Below, piece after piece: positions 1 to 11,276 of a DNA stretch of 64,000 nt. Position numbers and translations under genes: made by a program. A model generated the notes under the pieces. The model worked only from the letters and a program-made list of their open reading frames with translations. It was not told where the DNA came from and did no database searches. Source of the stretch: Phascolarctos cinereus (Eukaryota; Chordata; Mammalia; Diprotodontia; Phascolarctidae); assembly GCF_002099425.1 (NCBI RefSeq), contig NW_018344125.1, positions 6,381,001 to 6,445,000 on the forward strand, read 5' to 3'. The first letter of the stretch is position 1; every line of letters begins with the position of its first letter.

Positions 1-803
1 TTCATTGTTGGTAGAATTGTGAACTGATCCAACCATTTTGGAAAGCAATCAAATTATGCCCAAAGAGTTATTAAACTGCCTATATATCCTTTTAACCCAG
101 TAATACCACTACTAGGTCTGTTTCCAAAGAAGATTAGGGAAAAAGGAAAAGAACTTACATGTTCTAAAATGTCTATTAGCAGCTCTCTTTATGGTGGCAA
201 AGAACTTGAAATTGCAGGGATGCCCATCAATTGGGGAATGGCCAAACAAGTTGTGGTATATGATTGTGATGGAATACTACTGTGCTATAAGAAATGATGA
301 GCTCAGTGATCTTAGAAAAACATGGAAAGACTTGCATGAAATAATGAAAAGTGAAATAAGCAGAACCATGAGAACATTGTACACAGTAACAGAATATTGT
401 TTTAAGAACGACTTTGAGCAAATAAGTTGTTTTGACTATTATAAATACCCAAATTAACTATAAAGGACATATGAGGAAAGACACTATCTGCATCCAGAGA
501 AAGAAGTGATAAATAGAAAGTATGTATAGAATACTTTTACATATTATATATAGATATGTGTATGTGTGTGTGTATATATATACCTATTCATGTCTAATGG
601 TGGCCATCTCTAGGGTGGGAGGAAGGGGAGGGAAGAAAAAAAGGGAAAAAAAAATTTACATGATAACTTTGTTGTATGTTTAATAGGAAAAGCAAGTTAT
701 ACATAGTAGATTCAGTTTCATGTGCAATCACCTTTTTTTTTATTATACTATGTTATAGAAATGCTTTTTTATTCCATAAACTGATAAATAAATAAATAAG
801 GAG
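1..803 (+). mobile_element. L1 LINE, 3' end (ORF2 C-terminus and 3' UTR)
   Basis: The reading frame at 191-457 carries the L1 ORF2 C-terminal pattern (LWYM..MEYYCAIRNDE, then TWKDL and SEISRT), which parallels the MEYYAAIRK.E block of eutherian L1. A 3' UTR with a TA/TG-rich stretch (about 540-585) follows and ends in an AAATAAATAAATAA tail near 803. The copy enters the window from the left, so its 5' part is not visible. Confidence 0.8.
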
Positions 804-805
804 GT

Positions 806-862
806 TGAGCTCCATGGCCTTTGAGGTCCCTTCCAGCTGCACAGCTATAACTATGGTCATGT
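806..862 (+). mobile_element. CR1/L3-type LINE, extreme 3' end
   Basis: A short stretch resembles the sense 3' end of CR1-clade LINEs (GGCCTTTGAGGTCCCTTCCAGCT). It is too short for a firm call. Confidence 0.35.
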
Positions 863-879
863 TAAGACCCATTGAGTGT

Positions 880-1068
880 CTTGAAGAAATGACTGGGTAG
901 GCTCAGATTCCTTATGAACTTAGTCAATAGCTCACAAATGTTCAGATTCCTTAAGAGTCTGGCCAATATGGCGGATCTTTAATAAACATTGTCTCTGGCT
1001 GGAAGAAGGCGTGGGTTGAATTCATTCCGGCAGGACCCGCGTGTCATGATTTTGGGGTCCCAGCACCC
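880..1068 (+). mobile_element. Probable solo LTR fragment (fossil)
   Basis: An AATAAA signal near 979 is followed by a GC-richer stretch ending in TTTTGGGGTCCCAGCA, the layout of the R-U5 end of a retroviral-type LTR. No coding part is attached. It directly precedes the MHC-like pseudogene. The call rests on layout only. Confidence 0.3.
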
Positions 1069-1069
1069 A

Positions 1070-2050
1070 AACTCTAGACCTCAACATCTACCACAGGAAT
1101 GAACTTACATACACTACAGTGTGTACATGCTACTCTCTCTTGGACCTCACTGGTGTTGCCGTTATTGATGACATTCAGTGGCTTTCTTATTGCAAAATGA
1201 ATGAGCAGGCTACAGTCAAGGCAAACTGGATCTCTGATGCCCTGGGGACCAACTTCATTGAGGAGATGTGTCGTTTGATACAGAGCCATGAGGGGGATGC
1301 CCGAAGGTTGACCTAGTCCTTGACAATTAATGACACTGAGAGGAATCACATGCTGCAGTTCTTTGTAGGCTGTGAATTAGATGATGACATCCAGTTGAAT
1401 AGCAAGAAAGGCCCTTCTGGACCAATTTGAGAAAACACTACACTAAGAAACATTGTGGGGGCAGCTAGGTGGTGCAGTGGATAGAGCACTGGCCCTGAAG
1501 TCAGGAGGACCTGAGTTCAAATCTGGCCTCAAACCAAACACTTGACACTTACTAGCTGTGTGACCCTGGGCAAGTCACTTAACCCCAATTGCCTAAAAAA
1601 CAAACAAACAAACAAAAAAGAAACATTGTGTTGGTGTAGTTCAGAACATCCTTCGGAATTCAAGCATGAAGGATAATTTGCCACCTGAAGAGTTTGTGTC
1701 CCACCATGATTCCCCCAATGATACCATCACCTTCTCCTGCTTGGCCACAGGCTTTAACCTAGATCCATTTTGTTAATCTGGAAGAGGACCACTGAACAGG
1801 CTACATGGGGGAAAGAGAGCCCCAGTGGCACCCTGCCCAATGCTGATGATACCTTCTACCTCAGGGTCACCCTGGAGCTCCCCCCAGGGGAATCAGGGGC
1901 AAGTTACACTTGTGTGGTAGAGCACAGTGAGCTGGAAAAACCCGTTATGTACCCTGTTCCTGGAAAGCCCCCTAAGAAAAGGTCATGGTCATGAGCATCC
2001 TAGCAGTCTTCATCCTGGAGCTGAACTGTGTTAGTTTTCATTACATGGAA
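1070..2050 (+). pseudogene. MHC class I-like processed pseudogene (alpha1, part of alpha2, alpha3)
   Basis: Class I alpha chains display ligands on the cell surface with beta-2 microglobulin. The alpha1-like part (about 1110-1360) shows VAVIDDIQW, in the place of the GYVDDTQF strand, and a helix-like stretch. The start of alpha2 (HMLQFFVGCELDDD, matching the HTLQ.MYGCD strand) follows with no intron. Most of alpha2 is missing and a SINE splits the rest. The alpha3 immunoglobulin domain (about 1690-1960) keeps both cysteines (FSCLATGF and YTCVVEH) and an IWKR tryptophan. It joins alpha2 without an intron, so this looks like a retrocopy. In-frame stops at 1314 and near 1428 and a frame change near 1765 show it is dead. 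The strong divergence from classical class I suggests the marsupial/monotreme UT-type group, but MR1-, CD1- or ZAG-like parents cannot be excluded by eye. Confidence 0.75.
1458..1617 (+). mobile_element. WSINE1-like SINE inserted in the MHC-like pseudogene
   Basis: This is a full-length short SINE from GGGGCAGCTAGGTGG to an A-rich CAAACAAACAAAC tail. It is flanked by a perfect 13-bp target-site duplication AAGAAACATTGTG at 1445-1457 and 1618-1630. Confidence 0.92.
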
Positions 2051-2051
2051 G

Positions 2052-2250
2052 AAGAAGCCAGAATCACAGAATATCAGTTTTGGAAGGCACCTTAGGGACC
2101 ATCAAGTCCAACCCGTACTTGAAAGGGAATCTTCACTAAAATATTTCCAACAAGTGGTCTGGCATCATCCAGAGAAGACATTTCAGGAACTCTTTAGATT
2201 CTTAGATCCCCTCAATGGGTCCCTAGGGAGAAGTTTTCAGCCATATTCTA
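2052..2250 (-). mobile_element. CR1/L3-type LINE 3' end, antisense
   Basis: The plus strand reads like the reverse complement of a CR1 3' end: AATCACAGAATATCAG, then GGCACCTTAGGGACCATCAA and GTCCAACCC. It may have been part of the 3' UTR of the MHC-like parent transcript or an independent insertion. Confidence 0.5.
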
Positions 2251-2775
2251 GAGTCCAGGAAGGTGCTCAGTGGAATGGGAGAAGAATATGAAGACTGAAG
2301 ATGACATTTTGTAGCAAGTGGCACGCCTAGTTGTTCAAGCATTCAAATGGGAATATTCACTTCCAGTGGAAGCATATTCGCTGTTATAGTTTTAGATAGA
2401 AGAAAAAGAGAAGGAAAATACTCAGTGTGCTAAGAAAGAAGGAGGAATAATAAACTTTAATCCAAATGCCCCACTCCTCATTGGAATCCCATAAGGCAAC
2501 ACTTCTCTGCTGCTACTAAGAGTTGATAACAAGTCCCTAGTTCTGAAGATATTCTTCATGGATCTCATTTCAGACATCTAGATCTCCCTGATCTTTCTAC
2601 CCAAGCCGTCCATGACCAAAATTCCTGAATTTCCAGAATTCCCAGGAAGAGAGAGAAAGAGAGAGTGTAAGAACTCAGCGCTTCCTTTTTATTACTGGCT
2701 TCATCCTTCGTCAAAGATGAGAAGAGTAAGTCTTCTTCTACCCTTAAGAATATAGGATTTTCTCAGATTAAAAAA
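2251..2775. other. No recognised feature
   Basis: I see no gene, SINE or LINE here. An AATAAA at about 2449 and a GAGAGAAAGAGAG run near 2650 are the only notable motifs. Confidence 0.5.
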
Positions 2776-3350
2776 ATGATCGAGTAGAAAGGGGACTGAG
2801 GCCACAGATATACACTGTACATTTGAGAAGCTTAGCAGTGCCTGAAAAGAGAGATAGGTTTGTTCAGAATGTAATGCCACAGGTGGAGAGGGATGGAGAA
2901 CATGGTGCAGGGGCAGGAGCAGAGGAGCCAGATTGAAAGCCCAGTCCTACTACAGAGTATAGTAACTACTATGGCTGTAGCCATACCCTCCCCCCTTATT
3001 ATTTGATTTTATATACATCAGACTTAATTGTTTTTTTTACTAGCCTTGGGTAGCTATTCAAGAATTTACTTTTATGCTTGATTTAATACAATTAAGGTCT
3101 TAATCAAACTTTTGACATTTATTTCATAAATATCCTTGAAAGCTAAGAAACATTATTAAATGATCAGTCATTTTTTGGTATTTCTTTCTTTCGACTTTTA
3201 CTCTTGTGGACAATATTAATACTCTATCCAGGGACCATATTCATTATAGGGTAAAAACAGTGTCCACTGCTATGAAGTCTTATCCTATATCAAATGATCT
3301 GATGTAACAGGTAATTTTAATGGTCATGATTTAATCTGAATTCCTATTTT

Positions 3351-3613
3351 TGTTGTTCAATTGCTTTTCAGTTGTGTCTGATGCTTTGTGATCCCATTTG
3401 GGGTTTTCTTGGAAGAGACGGTTGGCAGAGTGGTTTGCCATTTCCTTCTCTAGCTCATTTGATAGATGATGAAACTGAGGCAAACAGGGTTAAGTGACTT
3501 GCCCAGGATCACACAGCTAGTCAGTGTCTGAGGCCAGATTTGAACTTAGGAAGATGAATCTTCCTGACTCCAGGCCTGGCACTCTATCTACTGCAGCACC
3601 ACCTAGCTAGTCC
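3351..3613 (-). mobile_element. CORE-type SINE with RTE-like tail, antisense
   Basis: Reversed SINE starting with TTGTTGTTCAATTG (the reverse of the CAACAA tail), through a CCATTTCCTTCTCTAGCTC block and a reversed tRNA-like head ending GCACCACCTAGCTAG. Flanks AATTCCTATTT and AATTCTTATTT look like a target-site duplication, and the empty site is visible in block B near 59760. Confidence 0.85.
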
Positions 3614-3949
3614 AAATTCTTATTTACAATGAAGTGATTAAATGCTTCCTTCCTTTCATAAATCCATTATTATCTTTGGCTCTGTTTTACTTCCCTTAAC
3701 CAGGAGTGAGATATCATATGGATTAAAATAAAATAGAAGCAGAGTTTAGAATGCGTTGAAGTGTAATATTAGGAATTGGACATAAGATGGTTGACAGAAA
3801 GGGTCAAAAGTGAGTGCTTTCTCTGTGTGAGCTATCCTTCCACGCCTCTCCTAGGCAGTAATAAATATCTATAAGCTGCAATATCCCTTACCATCACTAG
3901 ATGTCACTGAAAGTTTACACTAAGTTCCTCAATGGCACTAAACTGGTCA

Positions 3950-4691
3950 ACAAGCATTTATTAAACACCTACTGTGTGCCAAGCACTGTGCTAGGGGCTG
4001 GGGAAAGAGCCCCTACTCTCAACGAACTTATATCCTATCGGTAGAGATAACAGGTACATATATAAGTACACAATATAAACAAAATGCAAGGTAATGCCAG
4101 TGAGAGGCTATAACAACTGGGGCAATCAAAAATGGCCTCATGTAGGAGGTAGCATTTCAGCTGAATTTTAAAGGAAAATTAGTGATTTTAAGATGCAGAG
4201 CTGAAGATGGAATTCATTTATGAGAGTCTGACTACGGAAAGGCATGCAGATTTGAAATGCTGTGGTGTGTAAAGAACAGCATGGAGGCAAATTTAACTGG
4301 ACTATATGAGATGTAAAAGCAAATAATACATAATAATCTATAAAGGTTGATTGTTACCAGGTTATGAAAGGCTTTCAATGCCAAACAAAGGAGTTTGCAT
4401 TGTCACCTAGACATATTATGAAGCCAATGGAGTTTAGTGAACAGAAGATTGACATGTTCAGACCTGGGCTTTAGTAATAGCCCTTTGGCAGCTTAGTGAA
4501 GAATAGATTGGAGAGAGAAGAGACTTGAACAGGGAAACCAATTCAGAGGCTATTGAAATAGACAAAGCAAGAAGAGATGAGATGATATGAATAGAGAGAG
4601 AGAGATGAATACAAGAGGTGTTGTAGAGATGTTAATGACAAGATGTGGCTGAGAAAGAGAGTGAGGATCATGGGATAGAGATGACAGATAG
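3950..4691 (-). mobile_element. L2 LINE, 3' part, antisense
   Basis: The left edge is the reversed L2 3' end (CAACAAGCATTTATTAAACACC, then TGTGCCAAGCACTGTGCTAG). The reversed coding region follows, with the family-typical plus-strand blocks GGTTATGAAAGGCTTTCAATG and CCCTTTGGCAGC. Confidence 0.8.
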
Positions 4692-5290
4692 AACATTTAC
4701 TAAATGACTAGTAATAAAAGAAATGCAAATTAAAATAAGTCTCATTAGATTGGTAAAGATGACAAAAGATGAAAATGTTAAATGTTGGAGGCTCTGTGGG
4801 AAGACAGGTACACTAATGCACTGTTGGTAAAACTATGAAATGGTGTAACTATTCTAGAAAACAATAATGAAACTGGGAAGTTATTAAGCTGTCTAAGTCC
4901 TAAACTAACCTGGCAATGTTCCACCTGGATGTATATTTCAATGAGGGCAAGGATCCATATATGCAAAAATATTCATAGTAGTACTTTTTGATAATAAAAA
5001 GAACATGGAAACAATGTGGGGATCAATGTAATGATCAATCAGGGAATGGCTAAACAAGTGAATGAAATGGAATATTATTATGCTATAATAGATGATGAAT
5101 TCAGAGAAACTGAGGAAGTCTTGTATAAAATGATGCAAAGTGAGCAGAACCAGGAAAGCAATACATATGATGACTAGTCCTGAATTTGGACAACTGATAG
5201 TGAAATGAGTCCCTCTTCTCTCAGAATAGAGGTGGGCATATGTTGTAAGACATGGTCAATACGGTGGTTTGTTTTGCTCAAGGTTCTTTC
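4692..5290 (+). mobile_element. L1 LINE, 3' part, old copy
   Basis: Diverged L1 ORF2 C-terminal region. AATGTTGGAGGCTCTGTGGG, CACTGTTGGTAAAACTATG and GGAATATTATTATGCTATAA match the corresponding blocks of the better-kept copies at 1 and 16930. Confidence 0.72.
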
Positions 5291-5429
5291 TTTCTTTGGG
5301 GTGGATGGAGGGTACTACTGGGGAGTGGAGTCATTGGGAAGTGATAACAATGTAAAAGAATGGAAAATATCAATCAGAAAAGAGATAAAGGGGGTTTTTG
5401 TCTTGGAGTTTGGAAGTTGAGGAAAATAA

Positions 5430-5865
5430 AATGCTACTAGCAATCTTTTTTCTAAGTAAAGTGAAAGGCAAGGAAATCTGCTGAAGAAAAGGAGATGGAA
5501 GAGGTTTTAAGGGCTTGAAAAAATGGTTTGGAGTTGCTCTTGTAGAGGGGGGAACAGAGTCAATCCAGGAAGGATAAAAAAGACTGCCATGCAACAATGA
5601 GGACTAAGTTGAGATTGGACAATATAAACACAAATCATAGACTGGGTTGGCCCGCCTTTCCTTGGCACCACTCATCAGCTCAGGAAAATGGGGTGTGAAG
5701 GGGGATGGTGGAGTTGATCCAGATTTGAGTATTGGCTGCATTTGAACATTGATAGGACAAGAGGGCAAGAGAATCAAGAGTGGAGGACAGTCTGGAGTTG
5801 AATTGATCAACTATAGGGTCAATCCTGAAGGGAAAAAGTGAGATTAGAGCAAGAGCACATAGCAA
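5430..5865 (-). mobile_element. L2 LINE, internal coding fragment, antisense
   Basis: The minus-strand frame reads DPIVDQFNSRLSSTLDSLA, the L2 segment just before the reverse-transcriptase core. It also recurs in the larger L2 copy around 11830. It is probably a further part of the L2 at 3950-4691, separated by the L1 insertion. Confidence 0.68.
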
Positions 5866-6439
5866 AGAAAATAGAGAGAGAGATGAAGAGACAAGAAATT
5901 GTGGTGAAGATGAAAAATAAACTTAGGAGGAGTGAGGGAGAAGAGAAATAGAATAGATACTTTATATACTTTAGAATGGATACTTTAGAAACATTAATTC
6001 CACAAAATACTAAATAAGTATAAGGGCAATGTATCAAAGAATAAACACACTTAGAACAGACAGAAAGGTAGATTAATAATGAAGAGAACAAGAGAAAGAA
6101 AACATTTTTAGAAAAAGGTGCAGAAAATAAAAATTTGAAAACTAATGAAAAAAGAGGAGTTGAAAGGGATGAGAGAAAGGGAGGTTTTACTTGACTACTT
6201 GAGAGGGAAAAAAGAGGGGAAGAATTAAATAATTAGATAAAAGGAAGAAATAAAAAGGAACTAATAAGCAAAATGCCTCCAAAAAGAGGAGGGAAGGTTC
6301 GAGAACGAGAGGAAGAGAACTGATAGGAATAGGGCTGCCTTAACAGTTGATAAAGATACAAATAACTGAAGACATGAAGTACTGTGTTTGCAGAGGAAGA
6401 TGGAAATAATTCTAATTTGAAAAAAAATAGAGAAAAATG
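5866..6439. other. A/G-rich stretch without a recognised gene
   Basis: Very A-rich, poor in C, with no usable frame. It leads into the L1 coding homology that starts near 6440 and may be the upstream part of that L1, but I cannot show it. Confidence 0.35.
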
Positions 6440-8051
6440 GAGGAAAATATAACCCCAATTCTTATAAACTTAAATGTGAATAGGTTAAGCAATCTAATAA
6501 AATGAATAGCAGTTAACAAATTGGAAAAGAAAACAGAATTTCACCATCTATTGCTTACAAGAAATACATTTAAAAACCAAAGACATACGTAGAATACATA
6601 TAAGGGGCTGTAAGAAAATTCACTATGCATCAGGTGAATTCAAAAAAGCAAGAGTTGCAATCATGCTATCAGACAAAGTAAAAACAAACATTCATAATAA
6701 AAAGAGATATGTAAAGAAACTACATCATGCTGAAAGGAACTATATCAGTATCAAACTTATATGCTCCAAATGCCTTAGCATCTAATTCATAAAGGAAAAA
6801 ATTCACTGAATTACAAGAAGAAGCAGACAATAATACAATGGGGCAGAGAAATAGTAAATACTTCCACTACAGACCATAAAAAAAAAATAATAGTCAGTCC
6901 AGGGAACACAAACAAAAGATACAGACTCACATGGAGACTTAACAATGAAATCCCAAATAATGATGGAGTCAAAGAACAAATCATAGAAACAATGAATAAT
7001 TACATGAAGGAAAATCATAATTTGAAACAACATACAAAAATTTCTAGGATGCAGCTAAAGCAGTTCTGGGGGTGGGGAAATAATATTCCTACAAACATAT
7101 TAATAAAATAGAAAAGGAGAGCATTAATGAACCGAATATGCATTTAGAAATTAGAAAGCCAACAAATAAACCTAAAATAAGCATAAAAATGATGTTAAAA
7201 ATTAGAGGAGATAGATAAACTGGGAACAAAAAACCCTATAGAAATAATAAATAAAGTTAAAAGCTGGTTCTTTGAAAAAACTAATGAAATTTTAGCTAAA
7301 CTGATTATAAAGAAGAGGGCAAAAAATTAAAAAAAAATAGCAAACAAGATGAAATCACAAGATCAGAAGACATAAAAAGAATTATCAGAACTTACTATGT
7401 ATAGTTATATGTTAACAAATCTGAGAACACAAAAAAGAAGAATACTTCCCAAACCATAAAATACCTAAAGTGATAGAAGACCAAATGGAGATTTTAAATA
7501 ATCCAATCTCAGAACAAGCATTACATCTAGCTGTAAGGCAATTACCAAAAGACACAATAAAACCTCCTTATCCTGATGAGTTCATAGGAAAAATCTGTCA
7601 AACTTTTAAAGAACAGTCAACATCATACAAATTATTCTCAAAAATTGAGAAGAAAGAATCAATCAGATTCTTTTTGTGAGACAAATACAATTCTAATACT
7701 TAAATCAGGGAAGTATAAAGCACTGAAGGAGAATTATAGAACAGTATCATTAGTGAATAGTGATTAAAATTTTAAAAGCAAAATCCTGTCAAACAGACTG
7801 CAGTGATTCCTCCAAGAAATCATTCATCATGACCAAGGTGGATTAATATCAGGGATACAAGGATGGTTCAATATTAGAAGAACAATTAACATAATTAATC
7901 AGACTAACAAAAAGATCCAAAAACCACATGAAGTACTACATTCATTTATGCTAATAATCCTACTAAGTATAGGCATAGGGAGACTTGATTTTAATATTAT
8001 CAAAGGCATCTATTTAAAACCTGAAGCAAGTATCATATGCAATAGGGATGA

Positions 8052-8255
8052 AAGGAGTGAGGAACCTGCGGGCCTCGAGGCCACCTGTGGCCTTCTAGGT
8101 CTTTGGGTGCAGCCTTTTGACTGAGTCCAAGTTTTACAGAACAAATCCTTTTATTAAGAGGATTTGTTCTGTGAAGTTTGGATTCAGTCAAAGGGCTGCA
8201 CTTGAGGACCTAGAGGGCCACATGTGGTCTCGAGTCCACAGGCTCCCCACCCCTG
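8052..8255. mobile_element. Palindromic hAT-type MITE inside the L1
   Basis: A 204-bp element that is one long imperfect inverted repeat. The left arm has CCTCGAGGCCACCTGTGGCC and the right arm GGCCACATGTGGTCTCGAG; the centre near 8152 pairs ACAAATCCTTTTA with TTAAGAGGATTTGT. The right end reversed reads CAGGGGTGGGGAGCC and the left end AAGGAGTGAGGAACC, the CAGGGGTG ends typical of Charlie-like hAT elements. No coding capacity. The 8-bp target duplication is not clear. Confidence 0.75.
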
Positions 8256-9049
8256 CACTAGAACCTTCCCCAATAAATACAGGAGTTAAGCAAGCATGCC
8301 CAGTCTTCCCACTATCATTTGATATAGTTCTGGAAATGCTAGCAATTGCAATAAGACAAGAGAAAGATATTAAAAGTATAAAGACAAGTAAAAGAGGAGA
8401 TAAAATTGTCTCTATTTGCTGATGATATGATGGTTTAGTTAGAAAATCCTAGGGAATCAGAAAAGATACCAATTGAGACAATAAATAGCTTCAGCAAAGT
8501 TGCAGGCTACAAAGTAAACCCTCAATAATAATAATATTTCTATATAACAATAACGAAATCCAAGAGGGAATAGTAGATAGGGAAATCCCATTCCAAGTAA
8601 CTACAAAATGAATAAAACACCTAGGGATCAATCTATCAAAGCACAGAAAATACTTGTGTAGATTTAGTCACAAAAGATTCCTTAAAGAAATTAAAAACAA
8701 CATAAATAGCTGGAGTAATATTCAATGCTCATGTCTGGGCTTTGCCAATACAATAAAAATGACAATAGTCCCAAAGCTAATTTACATTTTTATTGCTATA
8801 CCTCTCAAATTATCAAAGGAATACTTCAGAAAACTGTATCAAAGAATAACAAAATTCATTTAGAAAATAAAAGATCTCAAATATCAAGGGAAATAATGAA
8901 AAGAGATAGGGATGAAGTTGGAGTAGCACTTCTAGACCTCAAACTATATTGTAAGGCAGCACTCATCAAAACTACTTGGTAATGGTTAAAAAAATAGAAA
9001 GATAGATCAATGGATCAGAATGGACAAGAGACAATCAGAAGTGGGGAAG

Positions 9050-9302
9050 AGAACAAACATTTATTAAGCCAGGCACTGTGTGAAGAACTTTGCAAATATT
9101 ATCTCATTTGATCCTCACAATAACCTTGGGAGGTAGCTTCTATTCTGACCACCATTTGACAGTTGAAGAGAATGAGGCAGACCAAGGTTAAGTGACTTTC
9201 CCAGGGTAACACAGGTAGTAAATGTCTGAGGCTGAATTTGAACCCAGGTGTTCCTGTCTCTAAGCTCATCGTTCTATCTGCTGCATCACTCTGCAGCCTC
9301 CT
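9050..9302 (-). mobile_element. CORE-SINE (MIR-like), antisense, inserted in L1
   Basis: Starts AACAAACATTTATTAAGCCAG, runs through ATCTCATTTGATCCTCACAA and GGTTAAGTGACTTTCCCAGG, and ends at a reversed tRNA-like head near CTGCATCACTCTGCAGCC. L1 sequence continues on both sides. Confidence 0.78.
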
Positions 9303-10077
9303 AAGAAACAATGGGATTTAATAACCCAGGGTATGATAAACCAGAAAACATAAATCTATTTGATTAAAAAAACACCAACTTCTGGGAAAATGGAAAAGCA
9401 CTATGGCAGAAATAGGGCTTAAACCAAAACATTTTACCATATTTCACAATACATTCTAAATGGATATTTGACCATATTATTAAGGTCATACTAATAAAAA
9501 TGAGAAGAAAATCAGGTCACATATTTTTCACAACTTCGGGTCGGAGATATATTATTAACTAAACAAAGGATAAAAGAAAATACAAAAGATAAAACAGATA
9601 ATTTTCATTACATGAAACTGAAAAGTGTCTGCACACACTGGTCATCTACCATTTATTAAGCTCTTACAATGTTCCAGACACACTGTGCTAAGTGCTGGGG
9701 ATACAAAGAAAGGCCAAAAAAAAAAATAGTCCTTGTTCTGAAGGAGCTCACGGTCAAATGGGAGAGAATATGCAAACAACAATGTACAAACAAGCAATGT
9801 CTAGGTAAAATTGGGAGTTGCCTCAAAGGGGAAGGCATTAAGATTAAGGAGGACTGGAAAAAGGCTTTCTGTAGAAGATGAGCTTTTACCTGGGACTTGA
9901 AGGAAGCTGAAGAAGCTAGGAAGCAGAGGTGAGGAGGGAGAGGATTCCAGGCTTGGGGACAGCCAATGAAAATGCTTGAAGTTGAGATGGAGTCTGGTAT
10001 AAAGAACAGCAAGGAAGGCAGTGTCATTGGGTCACAGACTACATGGAGGGGAATAAGGTGCAAGAAGACTGCAAAGA

Positions 10078-10221
10078 GGGGCAGCTAGGTGGCACAGCGG
10101 ATAGAGCACTGGCCCTGGATTCAGGAGGATCTGAGTTCAAATCCAGCCTCCGACACTTGACACTAGCTGTGTGACCTTGGGCAAGTCACTTAACCCCGAT
10201 TGCCTAAGCAAAAAAAAAAAA
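10078..10221 (+). mobile_element. WSINE1-like SINE
   Basis: Runs from GGGGCAGCTAGGTGGCACAG to AACCCCGATTGCCTAAGC and a poly-A run, inside the antisense L2. The target duplication is not obvious. Confidence 0.88.
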
Positions 10222-11109
10222 TCTAGGTATGAGATAATACAGGCCTGAATCAGGTTTGTACCAGTGTCAGAGGAGAGGAGAGGGCATATACAAGGGATGC
10301 TACAAAAGTAGAAATGACTGGATTTCACAATTGATTGGATATGGGAATAAGAAAGAGCAAGGAGCTGGGAATGACACCTATGTTGTGAGTCTGGGTGACT
10401 AGGAGGATGGTAATGCCCTCAACAATAATAAGGAAGTTAGGAAGAAGGAAAGGGTTTTTTTTTTTTCTGGGGGGAAAGATAATAAGTTCAGTTTTGGACA
10501 TGTTAAATTTAAAATGTTTATAGGATATGCAATTCAAGTTGCCAAAAAGGCAGTTGGAGATTCAAGACTGGAGGTCTGGAGAGAGGTTAGGGTTAGACAA
10601 GATCTGGAGATGACACTGGAAACCATGAGAGCTGATGAAATCACCAAGTGAAATAGTATGTAGAGAGAAGAGAAGAAAGTCAAGGACAGATTTAGGGGAC
10701 ACCAACCATTAAGGGGAGTGACCTGAAAAATATCCAGCAGAGGACATTGAGAGAGACAAGATAGGTAAGAGGAGAAGTAGTAGAGAGGAGTATCACCAAA
10801 ATCTACAGAGAAAAGAGTATCAAGGAGAAGAGGGTGATAGACTGTGTCAAACGCAGCTGAGAAGTCATGAAGGATAAGGATTGAGAAAAGGCCATCAGTT
10901 TCAGTTGAATGATGAGGTAGGAAGCCAGACTGAAGAGAGTTGAAAAGAGAGTGAGAAGAAAGGAAGTAGAGGCCTCAATTGTAGAAAAAGGAGTTTGGCC
11001 ACTAAAGGGAAGAGAGATATAGGGTGACAGCTAGTGAAGATGAATGGATCAAGTAAGGATTTTCTGAGGATGGGGTAGACATGGGCATATATGTAGAAAG
11101 CAGGAAAGC

Positions 11110-11276
11110 TGGGGGCAGCTATATGGCGCAGTGGATAGAGCACCAGCCCTGGAGTCAGGAGGACCTGAATTCAAATCCAGCATCAGACACATAACACTCA
11201 CTAGCTGTGTGACTCTGGTCAAGTCACTTAACCCCAACTGTCTCACCAAAAAAAAAAAAAAAAGAAAGAAAGAAAA
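11110..11276 (+). mobile_element. WSINE1-like SINE with clear target duplication
   Basis: Full-length copy with an A-rich tail degenerating into GAAA units. Perfect 15-bp target-site duplication AGAAAGCAGGAAAGC at 11095-11109 and 11277-11291. Confidence 0.92.

Larger units (their letters stand above)
2776..4691 (+). repeat. Duplicated composite block, copy A
   Basis: A ~1.1-kb stretch of unclassified sequence followed by an antisense L2 3' end. The same order, orientation and outer limits recur at 59196-61253. Shared anchors include TACATTTGAGAAG near 2819 and 59239, AACCAGGAGTGAG near 3699 and 59819, and AGGAATTGGACATA near 3771 and 59891. The copy contains a SINE at 3351-3613 that the other copy lacks. 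Confidence 0.75.
6440..9643 (+). mobile_element. L1 LINE, ORF2 region, left part
   Basis: Decayed ORF2 in several frames. The endonuclease start is near 6460 (NVNGL-like), AGAGTTGCAATCATGCTATC lies near 6652, and a reverse-transcriptase segment near 8290-8420 reads GVKQACPVFPLSFDIVLE, matching the TRQGCPLSPLLFNIVLE motif of L1, followed by a broken ADDM region. The C-terminal part reads IKHLGINLSK near 8610. The frame runs out near 9643, where an antisense L2 begins, and resumes near 12960. Many stops and shifts make it inactive. Confidence 0.85.

Noticed and set aside
9656-10063. 135-residue minus-strand frame
   Set aside because: L2 C-terminal region of the nested antisense L2.
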